Source of the DNA: Streptomyces candidus
GTDB lineage: Bacteria; Actinomycetota; Actinomycetes; Streptomycetales; Streptomycetaceae
Direction: 5' to 3'
Assembly: GCF_014207445.1 (NCBI RefSeq)
Contig: NZ_JACHEM010000015.1
Span: 124,001-188,000 of the forward strand
DNA: 64,000 nucleotides
The translations under genes and the position numbers were made by a program. The notes under the pieces were generated by a model. The model had not been told where the DNA came from. It made no database searches and worked only from the letters and a program-made list of their open reading frames with translations. The stretch's first letter is position 1; each line of letters begins with the position of its first letter. Positions 18,180-25,749 of this stretch are shown piece after piece.

Positions 18180-18575
18180 ATGGTGCTCAACAAGGGACTT
18201 GACTGGCTGCTCGACGACCTGACCAACCGGATCCACGAGGTCCGGCACGCACTCGTCCTCTCCAACGACGGGCTGGTCACCGGGGCGAGCTCGGGCCTGG
18301 AGCGGGCGGACGCCGAGCACCTCGCCGCCGTATCCTCCGGCCTGCACAGCCTGGCCAAGGGTTCCGGGCGGCACTTCGGGGCGGGGCGGGTGCGCCAGAC
18401 CATGATCGAGTTCGACGACGGGGTCCTCTTCGTCACCGCTGCCGGAGACGATAGCTGTCTGTGCGTGCTGAGCGCCGCCGAGGCGGACTTCGGGCAGGTC
18501 GCCTACGAAATGACCCTGCTGGTCAACCGGGTCGGAGAACACCTCGGGGTGGCGGCACGTACCCCCGGAGTCTGA
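18180..18575 (+). CDS. Roadblock/LC7 domain protein (CvnB-like, orphan)
   Basis: A 131-residue roadblock/LC7 protein, the kind that acts as GTPase-regulating partner in Streptomyces conservons (CvnA kinase, CvnB roadblock, CvnC DUF742, CvnD GTPase). It has the LDWLLDDLTNRIHEVRHALVLS start and the alternating alpha/beta pattern of the family. The ATG at 18180 is preceded by GGGGAG. None of the other conservon genes is adjacent, so this is an orphan copy. A role in GTPase control is inferred from the family. Confidence 0.88.
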   Translation: MVLNKGLDWLLDDLTNRIHEVRHALVLSNDGLVTGASSGLERADAEHLAAVSSGLHSLAKGSGRHFGAGRVRQTMIEFDDGVLFVTAAGDDSCLCVLSAAEADFGQVAYEMTLLVNRVGEHLGVAARTPGV

Positions 18576-18687
18576 GTGACCTGCAACAACGCGCCCATTC
18601 CGGGAGTTTTCCACAGGCCGGGCGCGGATCGTGCCCGCGAGCTACGGTCGTCACCGAGAGTGTTCGTACCTCACGGGGAGGACCGTC

Positions 18688-19662
18688 ATGGTCGTACAGG
18701 AAGTACAGCAGGGCCGGGGAGCGCGGGCGACCGTGCACGCGGCCGAGATGCACGGGACGGTCACCGCCGTCCGGGCCGCTCAGGAACTCGGCCTGCGACG
18801 GAGCGAATTCGATCTTGCGGTGCAACTCGGCCGCATTCGGACCGTCGCGGACGGCGACGGCGGACGGCGCCGGGTCGCCCACGAAGAGCTCGACCGGTTG
18901 CGGGAGTCGAACCAGCGGGCCACCCCGCTCAAGGAGCGGCTGCGGACGGCCGGCACCGCGCAGGGCGCGGCCCTGATGGGCATCAGCCGCTTCCGTTTCA
19001 CCGCGCTCGCCCGTGGCGGGTACCTCAGTCCGGTCAGGTTCCACCTCAACCGGTACCGGGCGGTGGTCTGGACCTACCTCGTCGAGGAACTGACCGACCT
19101 CGTCGCCCGCCACCCCGAACTGCTCGTCGGCAACTACCCCAAAGCCCTGCGCGACACCCTCGATGCGGGCGAGGACCGCCGCCCCCGCAACTGGCGCAGC
19201 CGACGCCTCGGCCAGCTGCTCAACCGCACCGAGGACCCCTGGGAGCAGGCGGCGCTCTTCAGTTCCCTCCTTCCTCCGCACGAGACCGCGGCGTTGGTGC
19301 GCGGCCCGCAGGAGGCGCAGCGACTCGCCGGCCTCGGGGCCGGTCTCGTCGCCGCCGAACCCTCGTCACCGGCGGCCCGCGAGGCCACGCGGCGGCTGCT
19401 GGTGGCCGACGATCCGGACGAGATCGCGTGGATCAGGACGAGCCTGGCGCTGGCTCTGCGGGATGCACGGGCCCGCTGCCCCCTGTCCGGCCCGGACCGG
19501 AGCTCCGTCGACGCCGGACGTGCGACGGGTCTTCTCCTCAGGCTCCCGCGCCGCGCCCACTGGGCGGTCGGCCGGGCGAAGGTGCGCCACTGGATGATCC
19601 GGGTGGTGCGGGGAAACCAGCCGAACCGGGGGAGGGGAGAGGCCGCGGTCCCCGCCCGATGA
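18688..19662 (+). CDS. Putative DNA-binding protein of the DUF6397 type
   Basis: A 325-residue protein from ATG 18688 with GGGGAGGA upstream. Residues about 20-60 contain a helix-turn-helix like that of excisionase/MerR proteins (AAQELGLRRSEFDLAVQLGRI), and a second similar segment follows around 90-115. The rest is helical and basic at the C-terminus. Such proteins are widespread in Streptomyces and uncharacterised. I recognise the pattern, not a function. Confidence 0.65.
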   Translation: MVVQEVQQGRGARATVHAAEMHGTVTAVRAAQELGLRRSEFDLAVQLGRIRTVADGDGGRRRVAHEELDRLRESNQRATPLKERLRTAGTAQGAALMGISRFRFTALARGGYLSPVRFHLNRYRAVVWTYLVEELTDLVARHPELLVGNYPKALRDTLDAGEDRRPRNWRSRRLGQLLNRTEDPWEQAALFSSLLPPHETAALVRGPQEAQRLAGLGAGLVAAEPSSPAAREATRRLLVADDPDEIAWIRTSLALALRDARARCPLSGPDRSSVDAGRATGLLLRLPRRAHWAVGRAKVRHWMIRVVRGNQPNRGRGEAAVPAR

Positions 19663-19677
19663 GGCAGACTGGCCGAC

Positions 19678-19893
19678 GTGTCGTCTCCTCGCCGTGTCTG
19701 CCCCGTGTGCCGCCGTGACATCGCGGTCGTCGCCGCGCGCTTCGCCCGCCACGACCCGTCCGGTGCGCGGGGCACGACCGAGCTGATCTCCTGCCCCGGG
19801 TCACGTACCACGGCACCCCTCGACCCGGCCGTGCAGCCGTCGCTCGACGGCTACGTCCCACCCGAGTTCCCCGGTCAGTTGCCGCTGTTCTGA
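19678..19893 (+). CDS. Small Cys-containing conserved protein, 71 aa
   Basis: A 71-residue protein starting at GTG 19678, 15 bp after the previous gene and likely co-transcribed. A CPVC motif near the N-terminus and a single Cys in LISCPGS suggest a zinc-binding ribbon. The C-terminus is Pro-rich. Its 3' end overlaps the convergent YchJ-like gene by 19 bp. Function unknown. Confidence 0.6.
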   Translation: MSSPRRVCPVCRRDIAVVAARFARHDPSGARGTTELISCPGSRTTAPLDPAVQPSLDGYVPPEFPGQLPLF

Positions 19894-20297
19894 CCGTCGA
19901 GGTAGCTCCAGCGCCCGTCGTCCCGCAGGAAGCGGCTCACCTCGTGCTGGCTGCCGCGCTTCCCCTCGTGCACGTAGTGCGCGCGGAACTCCACCGTCCC
20001 CGCCTGGTGGAAGGCGCTGCCGTCCGTGGTGGTGAGAATGTCCAGCCCCGTCCACCGGTGGGTGGGGTCCAGGCCGAGCGTGCCGGGCCGGGTGGCCGGG
20101 TGCCACGTGCGGAGCAGGTAGTCGGCATCAAGGACCACGAACGCGCTGTAGCGCGACCTCATCAGCCGCTCCGCGGTCGTCGCCGCCGCTTCCCCGCGGT
20201 GGAAACGGCCACAGCAGTCCCCGTAGGACTGCGCGCGCCCACAGGGGCAGGGCGCGGCGGAATCGAACTTCGTACGAGAACGAGGCATCTTGGACAT
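19875..20297 (-). CDS. YchJ-family protein with SEC-C-type zinc motif
   Basis: A 140-residue member of the YchJ/UPF0225 family. The N-terminal CPCG...GDCCGRFHRGE cluster (about 17-34) is the SEC-C-like zinc-binding site, followed by the conserved MRSRYSAFV block and a small NTF2-like domain with RTWHPATRP and a W.GLDIL segment. GGAGG precedes the ATG at 20297. Members are small soluble proteins without a defined role. It is convergent with the 71-aa gene, sharing 19 bp. Confidence 0.9.
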   Translation of the reverse strand: MSKMPRSRTKFDSAAPCPCGRAQSYGDCCGRFHRGEAAATTAERLMRSRYSAFVVLDADYLLRTWHPATRPGTLGLDPTHRWTGLDILTTTDGSAFHQAGTVEFRAHYVHEGKRGSQHEVSRFLRDDGRWSYLDGQNSGN

Positions 20298-20395
20298 GCC
20301 TCCATCCTCCCCGACGCTCTCCCTGCGTCCCGGTCGCACCCCTGGCCGGCCTGCGGAGAACCACGCAATCCTCGTGCGGGCCCGGTCGCGTGCCC

Positions 20396-20770
20396 TCAGA
20401 GGCCGCCCCGCAGCTGCTCCCACTCCCGGCGTTCCCGTTTGGTCGGCCGTCCCGCGCCCCGTTCCCGTACGCCGACGCCGAGCGCCTCCCGGGGCGGACG
20501 CGGCGCGCTCCTGTCCACGTAGCACTCGGCGGCGGGCACGGCCCCGACCCGTTTGCGGACCAGCTGGGACACGACGACCACCCGTTCCCACCCCTCCTGC
20601 CGCACCCGTACCTCGTCACCGATGCGCACCGGCTGGGCGGGTTTGGCCCGTTCCCCGTTGATCCGTACATGCCCGGCCCGGCACGCCGCAGCGGCCGTGG
20701 ACCGTGTCTTCATCAGCCGCACGGACCAGATCCAACTGTCGACCCGTACGGTTCCCGCATCCGAACCCAT
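20396..20770 (-). CDS. S4-domain RNA-binding protein (HslR-like)
   Basis: A 124-residue protein with an N-terminal S4 domain (about 8-70: RVDSWIWSVRLMKTRSTAA, then GHVRINGERAKPAQPVRIGD) and a basic C-terminal tail. E. coli HslR of this family binds 50S subunits carrying a blocked nascent chain. The length and basic tail match. It is a single gene on the minus strand. Confidence 0.9.
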   Translation of the reverse strand: MGSDAGTVRVDSWIWSVRLMKTRSTAAAACRAGHVRINGERAKPAQPVRIGDEVRVRQEGWERVVVVSQLVRKRVGAVPAAECYVDRSAPRPPREALGVGVRERGAGRPTKRERREWEQLRGGL

Positions 20771-20881
20771 GCAGCCACCCTAATGCCGCCCCGGGCGGTC
20801 CGGGCGGCCTCGCCGGCGGGGAGCTCCGCACCCGGTCCGGTGCCCGTCGTCGTCCAGCCCGGTCGCGGGGGCCGCACTCGC

Positions 20882-21595
20882 TCAGGCAGGAAGCCGGTTG
20901 GGATGGGACATCCGCCGGGCCGCGCGGAGCAGCGCCTGGATCTGCGGCCCCGCCTGGTCCATGCCGGTCACGGGAGTGGGGAACGGCAGCCGGACGTCGC
21001 TGTGCGTACGCGGGTACTCCAGACGCAGTGTGATGCCCAGCCGGTCCAGGGCCAGCGGCATCGCCCGGGTCAGGTCCGCCGTCCGGGGCGTGGGGACCAG
21101 TCTCAGCAGCAGGGGAATCAACTCGGAGTGCGAGTCGAGGAGATGGGTCAGCATTCCCGCTTCGGACGCTGCCAGCGGATCAGGGGCGACCGCTTCCAGT
21201 TCGTCGAGGGTGACGTAGGCACGGCCGTCCGCGTCCTCGATGACCGCCTGCCCGAACTCCATGCAGGTGCTTTCGTCGGACTCCGCCGGTGCCCGGTAGG
21301 GGGCTGCGAGCAGTCCGGCGACGGTGACCCGGGCACGTACCCGGTCCCGCACCGGCGTGGGGGCGATGTCGGTGAACTCCAGGCGCACGGGGATGCGTTC
21401 GCTGCCCGGGGGCGGCGGGACGTCCGGTGTGGGGGCGTGGACGTGGATGCGGCTCATTACTCCCGCGCCGTCGAGCCGGCGCACCTCGGTGTGCAGGCCG
21501 TCGCTGACGACCGTCATCGAGTGCGCGGCGGCCAGGACGGTCCGGACGCGCTCGGCGACGGTCGGCTGCGGGGCGCGGGAGCGGGGCAGGCGCAT
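20882..21595 (-). CDS. DUF2470-containing protein, iron-regulated (heme-utilisation-like)
   Basis: A 237-residue protein with a C-terminal DUF2470 domain (about 160-235, with HLLDSHSELIPLLLR and a LDRLGITLRLEYP segment), the domain found at the end of HugZ/pyridoxamine-oxidase-like heme-iron utilisation proteins. GGAGA lies 6 nt before the ATG. Upstream, at 21640-21658, is a nearly perfect iron box, so the gene is probably repressed by DmdR1/IdeR when iron is plentiful. A role in iron or heme handling is inferred from domain and operator together. Confidence 0.8.
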   Translation of the reverse strand: MRLPRSRAPQPTVAERVRTVLAAAHSMTVVSDGLHTEVRRLDGAGVMSRIHVHAPTPDVPPPPGSERIPVRLEFTDIAPTPVRDRVRARVTVAGLLAAPYRAPAESDESTCMEFGQAVIEDADGRAYVTLDELEAVAPDPLAASEAGMLTHLLDSHSELIPLLLRLVPTPRTADLTRAMPLALDRLGITLRLEYPRTHSDVRLPFPTPVTGMDQAGPQIQALLRAARRMSHPNRLPA

Positions 21596-21639
21596 GCTGA
21601 ATCTCCATGAGGGCAGGACGGGCGCACCAGGGCGGCGAC

Positions 21640-21658
21640 TTAGGTAAGCCTAACCTAA
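21640..21658. promoter_or_regulatory. Iron box (DmdR1/IdeR operator)
   Basis: TTAGGTAAGCCTAACCTAA differs at one or two central positions from the 19-bp actinobacterial iron box TTAGGTTAGGCTAACCTAA. It sits 45 bp upstream of the DUF2470 gene and in the 5' side between that gene and the convergent end of the YciO gene, so only the DUF2470 gene can be its target. Confidence 0.88.
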
Positions 21659-21694
21659 TGGCGCGTGCCCCGGTAGGACCCGCCCGTCCCGTGT

Positions 21695-22315
21695 CTACTG
21701 GAAGCGCGCGGTGTCGCCCGCCCCCTCGCGTACGATCTCCGCCTCACCGCTGGAGAAGTCGACGACCGTGGTCGGCACCGTTCCGCAGTCGCCCGAGTCG
21801 ATCACCGCATCCACCACGTGGTCCAGACGTTCCTTGATCTCCCAGCCCTGCGTCATCGGCTCCTCCTGGTCGGGGAGGAGGAGCGTGCTGGACAGCAGCG
21901 GCTCACCCAGGTCGGCGACCAGGGCCTGCGCGACGACGTGGTCCGGGATCCGCACGCCGACCGTCTTCTTCTTCGGGTGCAGCAACTGACGGGGTACCTC
22001 CTTCGTCGCGGGCAGGATGAACGTGTAACTGCCGGGCGTGGCCGCCTTGATGGCGCGGAACACCTTGTTGTCCAGCTGGACGAACTGACCAAGCTGCGCG
22101 AAGTCGTGGCACACGAGGGTGAAGTGGTGGCGGTCGTCGAGATTGCGGATGGAGCGGATCCGGTTGATGCCGTCACGGTTGCCGAGCTGACAGCCCAACG
22201 CGTAGCACGAGTCCGTCGGATACGCGACGAGGGCACCCGACCGGATGCTGTCGGCCACGCTCTTGATGGTGCGCACCTGGGGGTTTTCGGGGTGTACGTC
22301 GAAGTACTTGGCCAT
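21695..22315 (-). CDS. Sua5/YciO/YrdC-family protein (threonylcarbamoyl-AMP synthase-like)
   Basis: A 206-residue YrdC-fold protein. The KxR-like nucleotide-binding features and blocks such as LVAYPTDSCYALGCQ, the TLVCHDF segment, GSYTFILPATKEVP and VGVRIPDH match the YciO branch. YrdC/Sua5 proteins make threonylcarbamoyl-AMP for the t6A tRNA modification; YciO paralogues are related but their activity is less certain. The complete length and conserved blocks indicate a functional gene. It is a single minus-strand gene. Confidence 0.92.
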   Translation of the reverse strand: MAKYFDVHPENPQVRTIKSVADSIRSGALVAYPTDSCYALGCQLGNRDGINRIRSIRNLDDRHHFTLVCHDFAQLGQFVQLDNKVFRAIKAATPGSYTFILPATKEVPRQLLHPKKKTVGVRIPDHVVAQALVADLGEPLLSSTLLLPDQEEPMTQGWEIKERLDHVVDAVIDSGDCGTVPTTVVDFSSGEAEIVREGAGDTARFQ

Positions 22316-22579
22316 TTGGCGATTCTAAGTGATCAGTGCCTCCGGCCCCGGCCCCTCCACAGGCCCCCTCCGGCCGCCCACCGGCCTCGCGTCTGTGCGC
22401 CCACAACCCGTAAAGCAAGTGGGCACGGTCCTCGTCGACCGCCCCGACGAACGTCCGCCGGGCACGCCCCACGCCGCCCCCGCCCCACGCCGCCCGGCGA
22501 CACCCCCTAGGCTTCCCCGGCACGGCTGCCGCCGCGACCGGGCGGCCCCACCCGTTCTCCCCCTTCAGGAGCCCTCACC

Positions 22580-23122
22580 GTGTTCGACCCCGCAGCGAGC
22601 CTTCCGTACCCCGACGGCCTCCACCCGGACGCCGCTCCGGCCCCGCACGCCCTGCTCGCCCCCGTGCTCGGCCTTCTGGGTACCTGGTCCGGGCGGGGGA
22701 GTGGCGAATACCCCACCCTCGCCGAGGACTTCACGTACGCCCAGGAGGTCACTTTCAGCCACGACGGCCGCCCCTTCCTCCACTATGAGGCCCGGGCCTG
22801 GCTTATCGACGCCGACGGGACCCCGCTGCGCCCCTCCGCCAGGGAGAGCGGCTGGTGGCGGCTGCGGCCCGACGGCCGGATCGAGGCCCTGATCACCCAG
22901 CCCACCGGCATCGCCGAGATCGCGATCGGCCACGCCGCCGAGGGCACGGTGGATCTGGCCACCCGAGAGGTGGCCCTCGCTCCTACGGCCAAGCAGGTCG
23001 ACGCCACCCGCCGCCGCTACACCCTCACCGACGACGGCACCCTCGCCTTCGTCCACGACCTCGCCGCCGTAGGCCAGCCCCTGCAGCACCATCTCGCGGC
23101 GCAGTTGCACCGCCGGGACTGA
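22580..23122 (+). CDS. Nitrobindin-like heme-binding beta-barrel protein (FABP-like)
   Basis: A 180-residue protein of the nitrobindin/THAP4-like family, small beta-barrels that bind ferric heme and react with nitric oxide or peroxynitrite. The diagnostic GTWSGRGSGEYP motif is near residue 34, followed by alternating beta strands and a late LAAVGQPLQHHLAAQL segment with the conserved C-terminal His region. AGGAG precedes the GTG start. It stands alone. Confidence 0.88.
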   Translation: MFDPAASLPYPDGLHPDAAPAPHALLAPVLGLLGTWSGRGSGEYPTLAEDFTYAQEVTFSHDGRPFLHYEARAWLIDADGTPLRPSARESGWWRLRPDGRIEALITQPTGIAEIAIGHAAEGTVDLATREVALAPTAKQVDATRRRYTLTDDGTLAFVHDLAAVGQPLQHHLAAQLHRRD

Positions 23123-23321
23123 GACGCCTTGCGTCCCCGACCGGTTCCTGAGGGACGGGCAACATGCGGGTCGATGAAGAAGACATGGCCGTCCGGTCAT
23201 CACTTCGAGTGTCTTTGCGCCTGCTTCGGGCCACGTGTGGGGAGCCTGGACTGCGGAAGCGGCCTACGCCACGGCACAAGCCACTTCCTTGCGCATCCGT
23301 ACGAGTGAAGGACTTCGCAAC

Positions 23322-23651
23322 ATGCCCCACACCCCCCGCAAGCGCCTCGCCGTAGCCGTCGCGGCACTCGCCCTCGGTGGCAGCCTCACGGTCCCGGCCG
23401 CCACCGCCACCGCCTCCACCGCCTCCTCCGTCACCAGCGTGCGTCTCCAGGGCACCGCTCCCGCATGTGTGTCCCGCGATGTCATCAAGCAGAAGAAGCA
23501 GGTGGTCGTCACCAACCGCTGCGGCAAAACCATGCACCTGAAGGTGGTCATCAACAACGGGCCCGACCTCAAGTGCTGGACGTACCAGAACGGCGAGGGC
23601 TTCCTGTGGAAGTGGAAGCTCGGCTCGTACGGCAAGATCGTCACCTGCTGA
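23322..23651 (+). CDS. Small secreted protein with four Cys (amylase-inhibitor-like spacing)
   Basis: A 109-residue protein beginning at ATG 23322 (GAAGGA about 9 nt upstream). The first 35 residues are a signal peptide (basic start, hydrophobic core, ATATAS-like cleavage area). The mature domain of about 65 residues has four Cys spaced about 18, 18 and 25, close to the 16-18-28 spacing of tendamistat-type alpha-amylase inhibitors, and is basic and beta-rich; the WRY inhibitory motif of tendamistat is absent. It is therefore an extracellular disulfide-bonded protein of unknown role. Confidence 0.7.
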   Translation: MPHTPRKRLAVAVAALALGGSLTVPAATATASTASSVTSVRLQGTAPACVSRDVIKQKKQVVVTNRCGKTMHLKVVINNGPDLKCWTYQNGEGFLWKWKLGSYGKIVTC

Positions 23652-23672
23652 CCGCGGCCCCCGAGTGACGCA

Positions 23673-23710
23673 GGCGGCCGCCGACACGGGATCCCCGGTC
23701 GGCGGCCGCC
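23673..23710 (+). terminator. Hairpin terminator after the secreted protein gene
   Basis: A perfect 13-bp stem (23673-23685 with 23698-23710) and 12-nt loop, 22 bp past the stop. Confidence 0.7.
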
Positions 23711-23833
23711 GTCCCATCAGTACCTTGAAGCTGTCCATCGGTACGGCGCCGAGGCCTGATCATGGATCCTGTTCGATCAAGCCCAGCGCAAGCACGGGCC
23801 CGGATCCGCGGGCCCCAGGAGGAAACCGCAGCA

Positions 23834-24412
23834 ATGGCAGCAACCTTCAAGACCGTCATGGACGTAAGGCCCGAACACCTCGACCAGGCGAGAGCCGTCG
23901 ACCACGTGTTTCAACAGGCGATCGCCCCGGCCACCGTCAACTTCGACTTCGGCCACATACGGGAAGCCGCAGCCGCGATCCCCGACAGCTCCATCGTGAA
24001 GCTCGTACGGGGCTGGGGGCTGCAGGAGACCGCCCCCGTTGCGGTCATGGCGCTCTCCCTCAAGGAGGCGGTGCGCCAGGCACTGCCCGGCGAGTTCGCC
24101 GACGCCTCCTTCTGGGGTGCCGTCGAGCAGGAACTAGTCGGCGCGTTCACCGGCCTCGCCGCCCAGGAGGGCGCGCCGGGCCTCTCGTACTACGAGGAAA
24201 CCTCCGAGCGCACCAGCTACTACCGCGACCTCTTCTTCGCCCTCCAGAGCGAGGAGACCGGAGAAAACCTGTACGCGATGGCGCTCTGCACCGACGTGAG
24301 CGTGGACCTGGACCGAGCCGCCGCGGGTGCGCTGCGACTCACCGACATCGCCCCGTTCCGGATTCGGCTCAACGCCGTCGTCGTACGCCAGAAACTCCGC
24401 CTCGCGGCCTGA
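23834..24412 (+). CDS. Unrecognised protein, 192 aa
   Basis: A 192-residue soluble, mainly helical protein from ATG 23834, with AGGAGG about 12 nt upstream. It is acidic overall and has no signal peptide, membrane helix or recognised motif; features include a SYYEETSERTSYYRDLFFAL helix (about 118-137) and a basic C-terminus. Codon usage is typical of the genome, so the gene looks real. It is flanked by a terminator on the left and the convergent serine hydrolase gene on the right. Confidence 0.65.
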   Translation: MAATFKTVMDVRPEHLDQARAVDHVFQQAIAPATVNFDFGHIREAAAAIPDSSIVKLVRGWGLQETAPVAVMALSLKEAVRQALPGEFADASFWGAVEQELVGAFTGLAAQEGAPGLSYYEETSERTSYYRDLFFALQSEETGENLYAMALCTDVSVDLDRAAAGALRLTDIAPFRIRLNAVVVRQKLRLAA

Positions 24413-24612
24413 CAGTTCCCAGGATCCCGTAGCACTTCGGCCCCGTAACGCACGGGAACCGCCCGGAGATCCTCGCGAGGCTCCCGGAGAGCCACACCGT
24501 CCCGCCGTCCCGGGCCGGTTCGGCCCACGGATGCCACCCCGTCGCAGCGGCCCCGCCACGTGCGGACAGCCCGAGCCCCCTTCGCGGGCACCGCCCCACG
24601 CGACGCGACGCG

Positions 24613-25701
24613 TCACGCAGTGCGGGGGCCCGGTTTCACCGCCTTCGACACGGCGGCCAGCAGGGTCTCCACCTCCGCACCCCAGCGGGAACTGATCACC
24701 AGGTCACGGTCCGGGTCCACCCACAGCAGGTGGCTTCCGCCGTTGCCGCGCGCACAGCGACCGGTCACCGGCGCGGCCGGCCACACCGTCCCTCCGTCGT
24801 TCAGCCACCAGGACAGCCCGTAGTCGGACTTCACCCGGCACGGAGTCCACATCTCCTCGATCCACCGGAGGGAGACGACCTGCCGGTCACCCCAGTACCC
24901 GCCGCGCAGGCACAGCCATCCGATCCTGGCCAGGTCGAGCGCGCCGATCCACAGCCCGCCACCCCAGTGCGCCCCGCCGGACACCACCGGCAGCCGCACA
25001 CCGTCGAGGTCGACGAACGAGTCGCGGTATCCGTGCCAGGACCAGTCTTCGGACGCCCCGATCGGAGCCATGATCCGCTCGCCCAGCAGCTCGGGCAGCG
25101 GGCGGCGCACGAGCGCGGTCAACGCCAGGGCCGCGAGATTGACCCGCACGTCGTTGTACGCCCACCCCTCACCCGGCGGACCGCCCACCGTCTCCGTACC
25201 CTCCCGGCGGCCCTGCGCGTCGACGCCGACGGGCTTCCCCCACAGCTCGCCCTCCCACTGGCTCGTCTGATCCAGCAGATGCCGCCACGTGATCTCCCGC
25301 CCGTGCCCGTCCGCGAGCTCCGGCAGGTCCACGGCGGCGGACACCGGTTCGTCCAGTCGCAACAGCCCGTCGTCGTACGCCACTCCCGCGACCAGCGACA
25401 ACACGCTCTTCGTCGCGCTGTACGCCATCTCCGCCCGCCCGGGGTCGCCCCACGAGGCGATGACGCTGCCCCGCCGCACGACCACGCCGCTCGCCCCCTG
25501 TCCGTCCAGCAACGGCCCCAGCACCTCGCGGTGCGAGACGTCCGACACCTGGGTGGCGAGATACGAGGCCATGTCCCCGATCCCGGGCACCGGCCGCCCC
25601 GCCTGCTCGCGGACCGCACGCGCCACGGCCTCCCCGTCCACGCCCTCCCACGGATCGGCCGCCTCGGCCCCGTTCTCCAGAAACGCCGCCGCCTCGTGCA
25701 C
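24613..25701 (-). CDS. Serine hydrolase of the beta-lactamase/class C family
   Basis: A 362-residue protein of the beta-lactamase-like serine hydrolase family (penicillin-binding protein/esterase EstB type). The nucleophile motif SATK (SxxK) and the YND (YxN) motif in GWAYNDVRVN are clear. No signal peptide is seen, so it is probably cytoplasmic. The GTG at 25701 is preferred because AGAGGGG lies 7 nt upstream; an in-frame GTG at 25734 is possible. It is only 15-50 bp downstream of the LAL regulator gene on the same strand, so the two are co-transcribed. Substrate unknown. Confidence 0.85.
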   Translation of the reverse strand: MHEAAAFLENGAEAADPWEGVDGEAVARAVREQAGRPVPGIGDMASYLATQVSDVSHREVLGPLLDGQGASGVVVRRGSVIASWGDPGRAEMAYSATKSVLSLVAGVAYDDGLLRLDEPVSAAVDLPELADGHGREITWRHLLDQTSQWEGELWGKPVGVDAQGRREGTETVGGPPGEGWAYNDVRVNLAALALTALVRRPLPELLGERIMAPIGASEDWSWHGYRDSFVDLDGVRLPVVSGGAHWGGGLWIGALDLARIGWLCLRGGYWGDRQVVSLRWIEEMWTPCRVKSDYGLSWWLNDGGTVWPAAPVTGRCARGNGGSHLLWVDPDRDLVISSRWGAEVETLLAAVSKAVKPGPRTA

Positions 25702-25749
25702 GACAAGCCCCCTCTGCGATTTTCCGACGAACACTGCGACGAACAGAGC

